DNA of 64,000 nt from Struthio camelus (lineage: Eukaryota; Chordata; Aves; Struthioniformes; Struthionidae), in NCBI RefSeq assembly GCF_040807025.1, contig NC_090953.1, positions 24,784,997-24,848,996 of the forward strand, read 5' to 3'. A model generated the notes under the pieces. The model was given only the letters and a program-made list of their open reading frames with translations, was not told the DNA's origin and did no database searches. A program made the translations under genes and the position numbers. Shown in pieces: positions 21,301 to 35,054 of the stretch (its first letter is position 1; each line of letters starts with the position of its first letter).

Positions 21301-21561
21301 CTCAAAGATAATGGACTGATTATTCTTTTTGAGGTAGAAGGCAAAGACGTAAGTGTACATGAGTGTGGCACGACACTGGCAGAGGACGTCGACTGCTTTC
21401 TTCAGGAACTGCACCTCGATCCACGACATATTGTGCTGCTGCATCTCCTCCATTTTCTGCTTCACCTGAGCATAGAGCTTGTGCTCGAAGCGCAGGCTCT
21501 GCATGTGGTTCATATAGCGGTTGCAGTAGAACAGGTACCTCTGCAGGGCTGCTCTGGATCG
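21301..21561 (-). CDS. ARIH1: ARIH1 exon 12
   Basis: The largest coding exon in the window: 261 nt, 87 codons, phase 0 at both ends, human residues 406-492. It runs from [20 protein letters not shown] to a [10 protein letters not shown] end and forms the first long helices of the Ariadne domain. The SLRFEH motif holds Phe430 and Glu431, which mask the RING2 active site in the autoinhibited enzyme. Both are conserved, so the bird enzyme should be regulated like the human one. Confidence 0.98.
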
Positions 21562-22867
21562 CTGTGTTAATTCCCATTAGGGGAAAAAGAAAACAAATAG
21601 TTAAAACAAAGTAATGGCTGCAAGAGAAGTAAACCCTTCACAAGGCTCTTCCTGACCCTGAGAACGAGCTTCCTCTCCAAAGGTGTTTCCTCTCCTCTCA
21701 CACTGGCCAGACTCATACGGCGCCACTTTGCACTGCAGTGCTAACCCTGACATCGTGCAGAGACCTGCTGCAGCTCACTATCACGCAGGGTACTTCCTAG
21801 CACAGCTATGGCATTCTCCTTCCCAGCCTTGAAAATAAGCAGAATCACACTGCTAAAGCCTGATCAGTTTTAATTTCAGCCTCCCATCTCTAATTGCAGG
21901 ACATAAATGCTTCCCAGTGTTGTGACAAACAGTAACAAGTAGATTTTCCTTTTCTTCAGCTAATAAGGAATTCTAAGTAAAAAATTATTGTGCTTGTATT
22001 AAATTAAGAGGGCAACCCTAGGTTGCCTAGGCCACGTTGATTATAGAACATGGGAAAGATGCCATGTGTTAAGTAGGACAAGAAAACCAAGATGACTCAG
22101 TACACAGCCATTAATCTTATTTGCTTTTCGCTAACTGATCAGCTGGAAAAAGAAAAAAAAAAAAAAGGACATGCACATGGTTAAACTTGTACATCATGGA
22201 TGTACAAAATCTCAAACCAAGTCACACCTATCTGCCAGAAGGGGAGTTGCTGGAAATATTTTGGTTTTGGGCTATCACAGCACTTTGACAAAGATGCAGG
22301 AAACGGATTTCTGCAAGCTGCAGCACACAGCATGCAATCCCTCCCCATTAAAAGGGTTTTGCCTGGGCTATCCATATTCACAAAACAGTCTAATGCAGCT
22401 ATAACTTCACCTACAATTTCTACTCATGTCAGGCTCACGTCATGAACAGTTATTGGAACAACTGAAGTCTATTGTATTTACATTCAAATGGTATGCCGTG
22501 CTTAAAAACACCTCAGGATTAGCATCGAGAACTTTGCAGTAAAGAGCATTTTACAAGGGATGTCAGGGTAGCTGCCTCAGACCCACAGCATTACGATGAC
22601 TTCATGTGAAGAGCTGTTATAAAACAGGCAAGACAGCATGACAAATAACAACCGAGTTAATGTGTTCTTTAAATTGGGTTAAAATGACTTTGAACATTTT
22701 CTTTGGCACAAATCAAGAGTCCAAAGCTGCTGGGGAACTTAACCGCCTTTTGGATTTCTGCCCAAATCCAGGAAATTCCTCAGGGTTGATTTACGGGTTT
22801 GTGGAAAGCCCAAAAGCACGTCATAGGCTCGGCAATCTCCCTTACCCACCAAAGGTTATGGACTCAC
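21562..22867 (-). other. ARIH1: ARIH1 intron 11
   Basis: 1,306 bp with a GTGAGT donor. It includes a poly(A) run near 22150. Nothing else was recognised. Confidence 0.9.
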
Positions 22868-22925
22868 CTCCTGTGCATCCCTTGCTGCCTTTGCATCATC
22901 CTCATTGTAGCGATTACAGTTGTAC
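22868..22925 (-). CDS. ARIH1: ARIH1 exon 11
   Basis: 58 nt: the last base of Trp386, then 19 codons, YNCNRYNEDDAKAARDAQE (387-405). It links the end of RING2 to the Ariadne domain. The following intron is the longer 1.3-kb one; the preceding intron is only 98 bp. Confidence 0.98.
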
Positions 22926-23023
22926 CTGTAACAGGGACAGCAAATCCACAGATTTTAGTGCAAATGGATGCTGCGGGCATTACCACTTCCTTGCCTTCCA
23001 GCAAGGCACAGTCCCAAACTCAC
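22926..23023 (-). other. ARIH1: ARIH1 intron 10
   Basis: 98 bp, the shortest intron of the gene here, with GTGAGT donor and TTACAG acceptor. A plus-strand open frame of 202 codons crosses it and the two exons; that frame is a shadow. Confidence 0.95.
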
Positions 23024-23154
23024 CAGGCAGATCCGTGGGGCTCCCAGGGGCCCAGGCACACCCAGCAGAACTCCGCTTTGCAGTTCTGGTTCCGACAGAC
23101 CATGTGATTGCAGCCCCCATCCTTCTCGATGGTCACGTGGCATTTCGGGCATTC
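23024..23154 (-). CDS. ARIH1: ARIH1 exon 10: RING2 with the catalytic cysteine
   Basis: 131 nt encode human residues 343-385 and two bases of Trp386. It starts [20 protein letters not shown]. Cys344 and Cys347 begin the RING2 (Rcat) zinc site; the Cys in Gly-Gly-Cys-Asn-His is Cys357, the residue that carries the ubiquitin thioester. His359 next to it assists transfer. The remaining zinc ligands follow in Cys-Lys-Ala-Glu-Phe-Cys-Trp-Val-Cys. All are intact, so the ligase should be active. The exon is GC-richer than its surroundings. Confidence 0.98.
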
Positions 23155-26100
23155 CTGGTAACGGGGAACGGATTACCATCAACAGGGAAAGCAAGAGAGG
23201 CTTCAGAAAAAGGGAAGAGCGAGACACCTAACAATCTTAAGAACTTAGAAGGGTTCCCACGGCAGTAAGAAGTCACGTGTCAAGTAAAATGCATGACTGA
23301 CCTCGTTCCTTTGATCATCAAGATCCTCTTCCAAGTCAGACCTTAAAATACTTCCAAACTCAGAACAGCTGGGTAGCAAAAAACCCAAGGAATAACTCAT
23401 TTTACATATGTAACTACCACACGTTCCTAGAGATACGCTGGATGGGTGCTTTTATGACCTTCTCCAAAATTACGGTAGTACTGATAGTCTGTAATTGCCC
23501 AGGGAAAGGCACCTGGCTTTCTTCACAGTCAAGTATTTGGTCCATTTCAGCACAAACTTAAAAAAGCGTAACAGTGTGCTGACATCATGCTGTTACCAAT
23601 CTGAGACACCTGCAGTTGTAAAATGTCATCCAAAAAGTATCCACAAATTCACAATAAAAGTCTATTGTGCTTCAAAGAAGCTTCTGTCAGCTAAAAAGAC
23701 ATTTCTCCTCCTGAGGTATTTCCACACTTGCTGTCAGGATCCTCTTCTCCTCTTCATGTGACACCTCACTGAAGACTCTTCTACAAGAGCCCCTGTGGGA
23801 CTTCCTTTTTTAGGTCTTTGCCGAGTGTGAGGATATCAGAGAGCAGCACTGCAGATAGAAACTACTCTCCAAAGATCACCCTAACGCCTGTATTCATTCT
23901 GATACACCAGCAGCATGTGACCATTTCGTAAGATGATATTTGGCTGGATGCCCCACGTAGAACATCAAAAAACTGACTATTCCCCTAGTACCCCAATAAG
24001 CACGCAAAGCTGAGATTGCAAAAATAGCCTAAGCCGACCCTACTGGCAAAGGAAGCCAGTTCCACACCCTTCTACCACCTCCTGTCCCCAGGGAACTCCT
24101 CTTGTGCCAACAACCCAAAGCACAGAGCAAGTACAGCTGCACCAAACCTGGGCCAAAGAACTCATCAAGGTTAAACTAACCAACAAGTACAGAAAATGCA
24201 TTACCCAGATCAGATCTCAGTCCGGCTCACCACATGGCCACACCAGTATTTGTGCCAACCACAAGGAAGGGACAAGCAGAGCACCTTCCAAAGGCAACAG
24301 CAGCTTATGCAAATGTGAAGTTTTTGCAAAAACCATGGTTTTATCTACAAGTCAATACTCAACACAAGCCAAAGAACTGGTAGAACTCAGTAATCCTCCC
24401 TTGTAAAGCCAGCTGCAGCTCTTGTGCCAGAAGAGTACAGAACACCCCACCCCCAGGTAGGAGCATGTCTTCACCTTTTACTTAGCAGAGAAGATATCAA
24501 GAGTTCAAGTGCCCATTCCAGTATTCAGTACACATATACTCTCAGTGAAGAAAGAAGCCCACATGCTCTGCTGGTACGTTACTACTGCTTTTATGTAAGA
24601 CACAATCCAGCATGCTCCAGTACATCTACTCCAACTGCCCCAGGTATTATCATAAGATACCTTTTCATGCAAGTTTCAGTATTCGTATTGTAAAAAGTTG
24701 TAGAATTTGCACACTAAGAAATATTCAGAAATAGACCAGGAGGTGCAAAAGACCAGTGTGGCATCCAGATGTCAGACACAGCCTTTCTCACTGGGGGTAG
24801 GGCTGGAGGTATGCAGTAAGGCAAAGCAGGTCAAGAGAAAAGTGACAAGGGGAAGAAGTTAATACGAGAAACTGCAGCCTCTTTTTGGCCAAACGTTAAT
24901 TAAAAAAGGTGCTTTCAGCTACTTCTGCTTCCTCATGACTGCAAACTGGAAAACCTGAACTAACAAAAAAATCAAGTCTCACTGCATCAACCTGACCCGA
25001 CTTTGAAGTTAGCCTTGCTTTGAGCCAGGGGGCTGAATTAGAGGACATCCAGGGGTCCCTCCCAACCCAAACCATTTCACAGTTCTCCTCAGCTACTTGA
25101 GTACTGGCCTCATTTGTTTTTCTTTGAAGTCTTGCTTTGGTCCAGATGCCTGCTTCTGAAGGAGGAGGGTTCAGGACTGGGCAGAACGGGTGACACAACC
25201 AGCTAGATTTTCCTGAGCAAAGGTCTAGTCCTTCCTTTCAAAGGAGCTGATACACTGTTACTGAGCCTGTTGGGAGAGCACTGCCCTCCAGTATCCCCTC
25301 CCAGCTATTCAGCCAGGAGGGAACGGTAGCACTCCCGTCCTACCTACCCGTCACAAGCTGACGCTCCCTGGGGCTCGTCTTGAGTAAGAGGGCCAAAGCT
25401 CAGTTTCTAACCAGAAAACTGGGTTGGTCTTGTAAATAAAATTCCCCAGATCTGCAAGCAAAACTACTCCAGCAGTTTGATGAATGCCTCTTTCTGCAGT
25501 CACACCTCTCCTGTCCTCATGCTTTGCTAGTACGCTGCATGATAGCTAGCTGGTTATTCATTCTTGCTCAGGGTTTTTTGGCTGGCTTGGTTACTCTGAC
25601 CAAGCAGCAAGCAAGCATGCAAGCGGATGGAGTCAGCCTGCTCTGCTTTCTTGCCCATCACACAGTGTTTGTCCAACTACAAACAGAGTAAATGAAGCAG
25701 AGTAGCTCCCTTGAAGGCCACTCAGGGAGACACCACCAGTCAGAAAGACAACATCAAGATGTCCTGCTGGGCTGTCTACAGGATGGTTACCCAGCTAGGT
25801 AAGGTTGTTCCCAATTAGTCAATCTCTTTCTGTGAACTTTGGAGTCAAGAAGAGTCTCTCCTTCCAGCACAGTGGCCAGTACAATACCCATTTTCCTTTC
25901 TCAGGCAGCCCCCCTCCCTCTCCCGATCATGCACAAAAACATCAGGATTTAAAGTTAGGTTTATCGCATCAATATCCTTTCACAACTGTGTGGGCAAATC
26001 ACAGCTTGGTTAGCTCATCAACTAGGGTGCATTTTCCATGCAAGAAGAGTGTCATTGCATCCCTTTCACACACTACGTTACAGCTCTCCTGTCACTCAAA

Positions 26101-29100
26101 TACTGGTCCTGGGGAACACAGTCACGATGGCTTTTCAAGAGAAGATGGTGGTAGCAGAGGTGTGCAGTTTCTTCTAGACACGTCTCATCCGATTAGATGC
26201 CTACATTTGTGTCTCCCCGTGGAAGACACAGCTAATCCAAAATACAGCTGGAGTGATCGCTCCTGCTCAGGAAAATCCCACAACTGGAATAACGGAGAAA
26301 CAGTGCCCAGACAAGCTGCCAACCTGGAGAGGCACAGTGGGGCACTTCTGCACCACTTGTGGGGTCATCATCATCTGCAGCTACGTTCAGTTATGAGCAC
26401 TGAAATTCTGCCTTCCTACATTTAAGGACAAAACTAAGCTCTTCAGTGTCTCAACAGTGAACGGCGATTACGGCTTCTAGGCAGCACTGTGATGCAAACT
26501 AGAACAAAGAGACCCTAATTATAGCCCTTGCATTAAAGGGAATGCCACTCTCTTGAAGTTGTTATACTTTACCAAGCAAAGCACAAGAAAGACATTACAC
26601 AGTAAGTGATACAGAACCCTGAAGTTGTGTAAAAAGTACGTAAGCCAAGCATTACCAAAGACCAAGAAAAAGCCATGAGAAGAACATATTAAAGAAACAC
26701 TGAATACCAGCAGAAAGAAAAAAAAGCAGCAATTATTCAAACCACTAATGCAATAAATAGGAGGAATTTATAGATTAAGGAGGATAGGGAAGAAAGATTT
26801 TATTGAGAATTATGGCTATGCAACAACATAATAGCCAGCAAATCAAATTACTAAATGAGTAGATTATTCCGTACATTATCTATCATGCCACGATGCAGAA
26901 GTGACCTCATTAACATTGTTCCACTCCAAACAAATCACTGCTGTGCTTACACATTGCACTTTGAAACAAAAGCCCAAGCAAACCTGGCAAAAGAGAACAA
27001 TCCCTGTTTTGTCATAAAAGGCTGTGTACACACAAAACACCTTAAACCTCAGCTGTTGTTCCATGAATAGAAGGATAAAACAGAAACACTGTTGTGTTTC
27101 GGGACAGGTGAAACAGATTAGTCCTCTCCGGGACTCCCAGAGAGGACTGGTGTACATCAGCATAGCGGCTGTATTCACAGTGACGCCTTCACCTATACCC
27201 TGTCCTAAAAAGGGATTCCTCAAATACCACAGGGAGTACTTGATGCATTTCAACAAGATCTGAAGCTGCTGAACTCAGTTACAGTTACTGCAAAATAGTG
27301 ACAGTGACAAAATATGCTGCTTTGCTCCATGATTCTAGGTGCTAAGCATTTGTTCATCCGAAAGGAAAAACAGCAGTTCCACATCTTGGGGAAGACACCG
27401 TTCACGGTTCTGGCCCTGAACTGCAGTGGTGAGGAGCCAAAGAGCAAAGCTGAGCGCTGGAGGATCTACCGAGATGCCACAACTTACATGTATTAGAACA
27501 AACACAGGACTTCCAGAAAGTACAGAGGAAATACATGCTCAGACATTTAAAAGTGACTTGAAAAAAAGCACAGAAGTGGGTTCATGCCATTCCATCTTGC
27601 TTTGAGGGGTAAAATGCCCAATAACTTTTTTGGGGGAGGGGAGAGTATCACTCTGCTTGGTCTATATATCAGACATTCAAGTCCTGTTTAGCTTGGAAGA
27701 TAATGAGACGGTGACATGCCAGGAGCCAAAAATGGTAAAGCAGGGGCATTTTCAGTATCAGATGAGCAACTTTCATTAATACCAGTTTAACTTCAACAAA
27801 AACCACTGCCTTGCGTGAGGACAGGCTCGGCTAAGATCCAATATCCTTTTTTTCTTTCTTTAGAATTCTAAGACGCAGAAAGACCAACATCACTGAAACT
27901 CAAGTCTGAAACCATTTTTTTTCATTTTCCCCTCCTATATGCAGATATCTATCTAGCACAGTGATCTCCCAAGTGCAAGTAAGTGAACCTGAAATAAAAA
28001 GTTTTATACAGGAGACCACAAAACTCACTACTCAAAATCTTACCATATTTCATTCAGACTGCTCGACATAATTCATCAAAAAACGTATCACATCCCTTCC
28101 GTTTGTGAACGGAAGTCAATTCAGTCGGGTTTCAATTTTCTATTCTCTCATACAGCAATTGCCTAATTTTCTTCTCCTATTCTGTCTCAGGGCAAGCTGG
28201 AACACTTTTCTCCTGTCGCAAAGGATCACCAAGACTTCAAGCATATGTTCCAGGAAGATTGGTATTTTTTCCTTACATCTTGGTAAGATCGAAAGTTTTT
28301 TTTCCCTGAACACAGGCCCCGTGGGACAGGACTGCAGCTCAGCGTGACGCTCAGAGGCCTGGAGAAAGCACTTTGCAGAAGCTCCAACCTGCTGGAAACA
28401 GCAGCAGCAAGAACCATGGCAGCAGTGACAACTGCACTACTTGGACAAGAGAGTTTTGCCACTGACAACGGGGATCTGAAGTCTGATGGGATTCAGTTCC
28501 CTTCTAGGCACTTTTGGATCAATAATCAAATGCAGTTTTGGGGCTCTGACTTGCATTCACTGAAGCAAAGAGCTGTGGAGGCAAAAGCCTGCCTTCCCCA
28601 AACATGACTGCTTTCCTACGAGCAGTAGTGCAGAGAGAGAGACAGAGAGAGGAAGGACAGATACGCTTGCACCTCAGCTGTGCAATTCACAGCCCAGTGT
28701 ATTGCTACCACCTCATGTTACAGCAGGAAAGGATTTTTTGCCGACCTGTACAAATATTTGGTTCCCTTCTGAACAGCCGTAGAACTGCGTCACTGTTGGA
28801 TACGCGCTTGGATTTCTCCGAACGTTGGCCAGCGGCCAGTTCAGACAAGAAAAGGTGGTGGCTGGCAGCCCTGCAGCGCTGGGCTGGTCTGGTTCTCCGG
28901 CGGCTGCGGAGCTCCGATTGCACGTGTTCCAACAACCAGCACCGCTTGCACTTAATCATTATAGCAGTGTGAAATTACCATCTTCCACATCTTCACTGCC
29001 CACGAGAAAGCAGAGATCACGAGAGGGGTGGGTTACATCTCCTGCCAACTTTCCCCTCAGCTGAATGTCACGTCAGTTCCGAGAGAGAGAAGGACTGCGA

Positions 29101-31151
29101 TGCTGTCCTTCAATTGATATGGATACCGCAAGACTCCAGGGCGGTTGGCTTGCTCAAATGCCTGGTGCAATTACTCTGTTTTTTCTTCCTTGTCGCTTCT
29201 GCACAGTGTAGGCTCCAAGGTATTTTCTTGCCGTAGGAGTGTCTCACAGGGTATTAGAGGAAGTAGCTTAGACAGGGATGTTCAAGGACAACAGCTCTTG
29301 CTGCTGCTGACACGAGACTACAGGAACTAACAGATTAGCTGGGCTGACGCCAGCGTGGCTACGCCATACTCTTGCTTCCCCACCTCACTGTCCGCTGGAT
29401 GGGTGTTTCCCATAAAAACTTCTTGCTCCTGCTATTCAATCCGATTTCTGACAGTCTGAGCTGTGCTTGAAATAGCAGCTTAACCACTAACACGGCTCCT
29501 AGTTGACAAATTCTAGATACTGGTTAAAAACAGGATGACCACCTTGACAACAGTAGTTCTGTCTATGCTTATAGCTTTGGGCAAATAAGCTGCAGAAACC
29601 CCCATCTTCCTGTCTGAAGGGAGACAAGTTATTGACTATTTCCAGTAACCGGTGTTACTGGCACATTACTCACGTTTGATCTACACCACCACCTACGGGT
29701 ACATCCTTCCAGCAAGCACAGGACCCGGTAAGGGAGAGCTTAACCTCTAATCAGGTCAAAACCCAGCAAGCCCAGGCCTCCACAGTAGGACAGGCCAAAC
29801 TAACTTTTGCATCCCCAAGTAGAGAGCTCAGAACCCTGGTCTTTGTCAGCACATGCCAACATAGGGGCAAATACAAGATGGAGAGCCCTAAGGCCATGAC
29901 CGATATCCCCCCCCGAGGGGCAGCAGCACCTCATCTGGCTGCCGAGGGCAGTGGCACAGGCAGAAGAGGCAGTAGGGCTGTGGCAATTTTGATGTTCCAA
30001 GTATTTGGCACCCCAGGCTACAAGCTGCTTTGCATGTGCTTACGTCCAGGCTTTCCAAACCATTCAGCCACTCTTTCTCAGGTTTACCACAGGCAATATC
30101 TGAAGACCAAGTGAACTTTGAACAAATTTGGTTCCGCTCTTGAGCTACAATACCTCTTTGAACGTGCTCACCTCAGAAAAAGCCAAGTTCATTTTTCTGA
30201 GCAATGTTCAGCTTCCAAGCAGAGACCACACAAATCTCAGTCCACCGAACAGAAAGAAGCAACTGAGACTACACAGTTTCTGCATGCTTTTAACTGCGCA
30301 TTTCAGTGCGACGGGGGTTTCTGCTTTCACCATAATGCAACATTCCAGTCCAGTGAAAAACAACCAGCGAGCCCCAGAAAGCAGCAGCTCCGCAGCAAAC
30401 AATGCCATTAACTAGTTACACAACAGAGCTAAGAAAACAAAGCGGCCATTTCCTCACACCCTCCCCACCTTCTTCCACCCTTCTGACTTGGCAGAAGGCA
30501 GACCTGAGGCCCAGGTCTGCTCCTCACCCTCAGCCTCCCAATGGCATCCGCTTGCTTTGTTTTCTTGCCGCCGTGCCAACCTTTGTTTTTATTCTTCACA
30601 AAAATCGAACAAACACCGACTGCTGAAGTTTCACGAAAAGTTGGGCTAGCTGGAACGAAGACATTTACATAATAAAATCTCAACAGCTGCTCTGCCAGGC
30701 TCGATCTGGAATGCTGCCCAGCGGAAATGAACACCTCCTAAAAAGGCAAACCCAGGGGATTTAAAGGCAGATGTAAATTATCACAGCCAAATCAAGCCAC
30801 AGGGGGTGTTAACATGTTTCACACGCTTGGAGTCGAGCACAGATTTGCTTAGGAAAGCCATCAGCATCAGACAGGAGGCCCCAAGATTCAAAACCCGAGC
30901 TTCCTTTGGGTCTTCCATTAACTCTTTCTTACCAAAACAAACTCCACCTAACCTGAAGGACCCCCTCTGATTCTAGGCAGTTACAGCTATTTGCACTTTA
31001 AACAAGAGTACTTCTGTCTACTGTAGATTTTTATGCTAGCTGTTAACTAATGGCATGCAAAAGAAAAAAAGTAATCCTAGTACCAAGGAATTGGGCTGCT
31101 ATTCTTCTTTTTATCTGATAGCCTATATAAGATATGAGAAAAACCCCTCAC
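23155..31151 (-). other. ARIH1: ARIH1 intron 9
   Basis: 7,997 bp with GTGAGG donor. It holds a CR1 3' fragment at 25013-25082. A 206-codon plus-strand frame at 25805-26425 resembles nothing I know. No other structure was recognised in 23155-25012 or 26426-31151. Confidence 0.9.
25013..25082 (+). mobile_element. CR1 LINE 3'-end fragment
   Basis: About 70 bp match the CR1 3' UTR in the plus orientation: ccttgctttgag, then an agg-ggct-ga block, then tccctcccaacccaaacca. The terminal 8-bp repeats are reduced to ttcacag. It is shorter and more diverged than the copy at 7 kb. Confidence 0.85.
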
Positions 31152-31223
31152 CTTTGTGTTTGCTGCAATCCAATTAGAAGTTTCACTGTCATCATCACAC
31201 TTCTTAATCCATTTCTTTAACCA
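31152..31223 (-). CDS. ARIH1: ARIH1 exon 9
   Basis: 72 nt, 24 codons, phase 0 at both ends: [20 protein letters not shown] then ANTK (human 319-342). It is the basic-then-acidic linker between IBR and RING2, which lets RING2 swing toward the E2-ubiquitin held by RING1. Confidence 0.98.
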
Positions 31224-32849
31224 CTGTTAGAAAAATAAAGAAAACAGTTACCTTTAAATAGAGGAACTTTAAGGGTTTCCAAGATAGTTGCTTACATTAA
31301 GGGAACGTTAAGGAACCCACAATCACATACGAGCTGAACGCTACCATAGTGCGGTGAGATGATCTCCAACTTCGCAAAGCTTCCTATGGTTAATAAAAAT
31401 CTGTTGTCCAACTCTCCGGACACTTGCCAGAAGAGAATATAGGATCAGAAGTCTATGCAATTACCACTGTTCCCAAATCCTGTCTTTTAGGAATTATTTT
31501 TCAGTGAATCTGGGGAAGGGGGGCGGTGTTGGAGAGCAGTCCAAGTTAATTTAGTTACAGGTACTTCCTGCAGCACCATCCCCATCCAGCTATAGCAGGA
31601 CCACTCGGCACAAACACTTCAGCAATAACAGTCATCTGCCAAAATTGCAGTCGGACCCTCTGTGCTGGCTAGCTTTTACATCACACTGTATCATAAATTT
31701 TTCCTTAGGTTTAAGATGTCTCAAACGTTGCACATAAGTTACATGAAGAGTATTTGGATCTCCAAAGGATTAAGACATCAGCTACATTCACTTTTTAAAA
31801 GGTAATAGTTAACTGAAAAAGGGGAGAAAAGAAGAAGAAAAAAAAAAGGCTCTAAGGAAAAGCTAAACAGGAAAGGACTAAATTGTTTCATAAGACTTCT
31901 CCAAAGTCCTAACCATAGCAGAGGTTAGGGAGGTCGGTGGAAATGCACCAATAAGAAAAGTTTCCATTAATCTAAACCTAGGGAAAACTCAGTCTATACG
32001 GTGCATTCTCAGACTTCAGCCATTTGAGATGCACTAAGGCTATTTGAAAATGCCCACTCAGGCTCACATTTTCCACCTTACGTTTTTTTTTCTAGAGAGA
32101 ACATGGCAATGTGAAATGGATGCAAGCTGCAAAAGTAAAAGACTGCTTGCACCTGTTAGATAATAAACTAACCACATCTGTTATGGAAACACTAACAAAA
32201 CCCTGTTAAACCTTTGCAGAGGTTTCCCTTCCCCCTCCCCAAGGAAGTTTTTTGGGTGTTCGTCACTAGGAATGCAGACTGCTTTGTCCTCAAGGCATGA
32301 AACAAGTCTGTCTGTAAGCTCTGTACAGGGCCAAGCGCACAGGATCCCAAGTTTGACCAGCTTCTGACACTTCCATGAAAAAAAAAAAAACCAACCCAGT
32401 TACAGAAATCACTGCATGGCAGCAGCTCCCAGGACCTGGCCCAAATTCATTACTTCAGCACTACACATCGCAAGCCTGCTGAAGCAACCAAACAGCTACA
32501 GAAACACTGTGATTCTGTGAACGCTCTTTGTGAAACGAAGCATTCATTTCTGAAGCCACCGGATTCTTCTTCAGAGGGTCCACAGGTGTAACACTCTCCT
32601 CTTCCGGACATTTCCCCATGCAGCTGAGTTGCTGTGCCTTCACAAAGGCAGACTTTGAGGTCATCCGCTGGAGGCACCCAGCGCGATTTGACTGCTTCCT
32701 CTAATGCTATGATCTAAATAGGCAAACCAGTATCCCTCTTGATGTGAACAGCTACAAAGCTTGTGCTACGTTGCTAGGTATCTTGCACATAGCTTGACCC
32801 TACACTTTTCAAATCCATGTATTTAGATAAGAACTTTTGACATACTCAC
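31224..32849 (-). other. ARIH1: ARIH1 intron 8
   Basis: 1,626 bp with GTGAGT donor. Contains poly(A) runs near 31840 and 32378. Nothing else was recognised. Confidence 0.9.
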
Positions 32850-32892
32850 CTTGCACTTAACAGGATCATGCCAATTTTCACCGCAGTTAAAG
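32850..32892 (-). CDS. ARIH1: ARIH1 exon 8
   Basis: Only 43 nt: the last base of Cys304, then FNCGENWHDPVKCK (305-318). It closes the IBR (BRcat) zinc-binding domain with Cys, His and Cys ligands. It would be missed without the flanking exons because it is so short. Confidence 0.97.
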
Positions 32893-33683
32893 CTGTAAGT
32901 GAAAGAAAGGAGAAATTAGTGAAAAAGGTAGATGATTATGCTAAGTTAACAACGTGGAAGTTTCATTCTGAGTTGTTCTACTGAAAGAGTATGGCCCGTC
33001 CTAAGTATATACCTAAACACACTTTGATTCGCTACAGCGCCTTCAAGAATTCAAGAAGCGCATCAAGAACCTCATCTAATCTGAAACCATCAATTCAGCT
33101 ACAGGTCCTCCGTCAGCAAAAGCCAGGCCTGCCTCTATGTCAGATGAGGCCCTGAGACACAGAAGGCAACAGCTACGCAGTGATGGCCTTCACAACCAGC
33201 TGCTCCTAATTCCAGCTTGCCATTTGCAAGTGAAATGCCAGTATTTATGAATACATTTACCAAGGCTAGATATTATTTCACACATCATCGACAAAACGCT
33301 CAAGAAAATGCAACAGCTAAGGATAGTTTTGCACATTTACTGTTCATTGAAAATCAGTTCAGACTTTTTTTTTTTTTTTTTTAAGAGAATTAATCATCTA
33401 ACAAAAGTAATCCCAGGAGTTTTCTCCCCATTTATAATTGGTTTCATCGGAAGTGAAAAACCATGCGAAAGATTCGTTTCATACATTCAGGGAGACAGAG
33501 GAGTACACGGCCAGTTGAAGAAGCCAAAAGATTTATTACCTTCCTGCAAAGGCCACCCCATCGCCATGCTTCCCCCACCATCTAAAGCAGCATCCCAATA
33601 TAAACTTCCAAAACGCACGCTAATACGTACTCAAAGTGTTAAGTGAAAAGCAACACCAAATTCTTTCACTTGATTGTTCTTAC
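32893..33683 (-). other. ARIH1: ARIH1 intron 7
   Basis: 791 bp with GTAAGA donor; contains a T18 run near 33366. Nothing else was recognised. Confidence 0.9.
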
Positions 33684-33790
33684 CAAAACTGACGTCCACA
33701 TTTGCAGCGAACGGGTTTAGCATCAGGATATTGGACTTTAACAACGTGGTGGCAGTCTGGGGCAGGACACCATTTTAACAGTCGGTTACA
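33684..33790 (-). CDS. ARIH1: ARIH1 exon 7: IBR domain
   Basis: 107 nt encode human 269-303 and two bases of Cys304. It starts [20 protein letters not shown] and ends in Cys-Lys-Cys-Gly-Arg-Gln-Phe. The Cys pairs are the zinc ligands of the IBR domain that sits between the two RINGs and positions the donor ubiquitin. Confidence 0.98.
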
Positions 33791-34987
33791 CTAGGAAATC
33801 AAGTAAGAGAAACCGTAAGAGCAAAAAGATGCTGCCTAAGGAGTTTGCCCTTCACCCTTTTTCATCCTTTTAACCACGATCTTCAGCTAAAGTTCCTGTC
33901 TTACTGGTCCACTGCACAAAAGTGCTGTCTCCTTATTCTAAGGATTTACCTTCTTACTGCTTCAGGAAAGCAGGAAGACGACAGTCGACTCTTCACTGTC
34001 AAACGGTCATCAAAAGCCTTCGTCCTCCTTATTCATAGAGGAGGCCTCGTAGCTCACCCAGACAATATATTTGAACAAGATGAAACTACAAAGCTTTTCA
34101 CTGAAAAATTATCTGGTAAAGTTGCACCCAACTAGCTATCTCTGTTCCACTGCTGCCACAGCCCTTCCGAAACATCACCTACAGCTGTGCCCGCTAACTA
34201 CCTTTCACAAGCACTGTTTTCTAACATCCCTCAAAGATCACTTCATTGCCTGCTCGTGTTTTACTCTAACCACATATGGGTCTGCACTGTTAGACTTTTG
34301 ATGGTTTTTTGATCTGCAAGAAGTCTTTATCTCCAGCGTTTCACCTCAAACCTTTTTTGGTGAAGGTTTGATTCCAGTAGCAACCAACATACTAGGCTCT
34401 ACAGTGGACCTAAACGCATACAATAGGGAAACAGGGACAGCAGATAACCTGCCAAAGCACCTTCTAAGTTTATATTTATTTTAAAGTTCTGACGCTATTA
34501 GTATTTTGCTAAAATCCAGTTTTACAACTCTGCTTCAAAAGGCAAATGTTTAAGGCATATTCTTGCTTATAATGTTTCCTGGTTTTGAGTCTGAAGCATC
34601 CCAGGTAACATTCATGCAAGGACTGTAAGTATTAAGCGTTCCTCAGAACTTATATATTGAGCACGTCTTGCATTCGCCTCATCTACAGCTGTTTCCCATA
34701 TCACTAAGTAATCGCACCATATCTTTTGCTTCCAAGAACATAATAGGTCTCCAGGTGTTCTGCAGATTTTTTTTTTTTTTCAAAGCATTTCCCTACAGCT
34801 ACACATATAAATAAATGGGCTACAAAACATCCCCTGCAAAGCCTCTAACTCGTAGTTACACTTGATTATAGACTACGCAAAAGATAATTCGTTCTCAAGT
34901 TATAAACAAGCCTCGCTTCTCCAGTTTGTGGTGCGTGGGCAAGAAAAAGGCAATGGAAGCTATTAAAATTTTCAAATACAAACTCAC
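33791..34987 (-). other. ARIH1: ARIH1 intron 6
   Basis: 1,197 bp with GTGAGT donor; T-run near 34768. Nothing else was recognised. Confidence 0.9.
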
Positions 34988-35054
34988 CTCTACAAAACTA
35001 TTAGTTATTAAATGCTGGTACTTTAATTTAACCTTTGAATCTGTGATCAGACGC
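34988..35054 (-). CDS. ARIH1: ARIH1 exon 6
   Basis: 67 nt: the last base of Met246, then [20 protein letters not shown] and VE (247-268). This is the helix between RING1 and IBR. Confidence 0.97.

Noticed and set aside
22660..23268. 202-codon plus-strand frame
   Set aside because: It is the antisense shadow of ARIH1 exons 10 and 11 and the short intron between them.
25805..26425. 206-codon plus-strand frame in ARIH1 intron 9
   Set aside because: Ser/His-rich, no known motif, no start context or poly(A) signal tied to it; likely chance, though a transposon remnant cannot be excluded by eye.
28604..28972. 122-codon plus-strand frame in ARIH1 intron 9, with an 84-codon frame opposite
   Set aside because: No domain features and no supporting signals.
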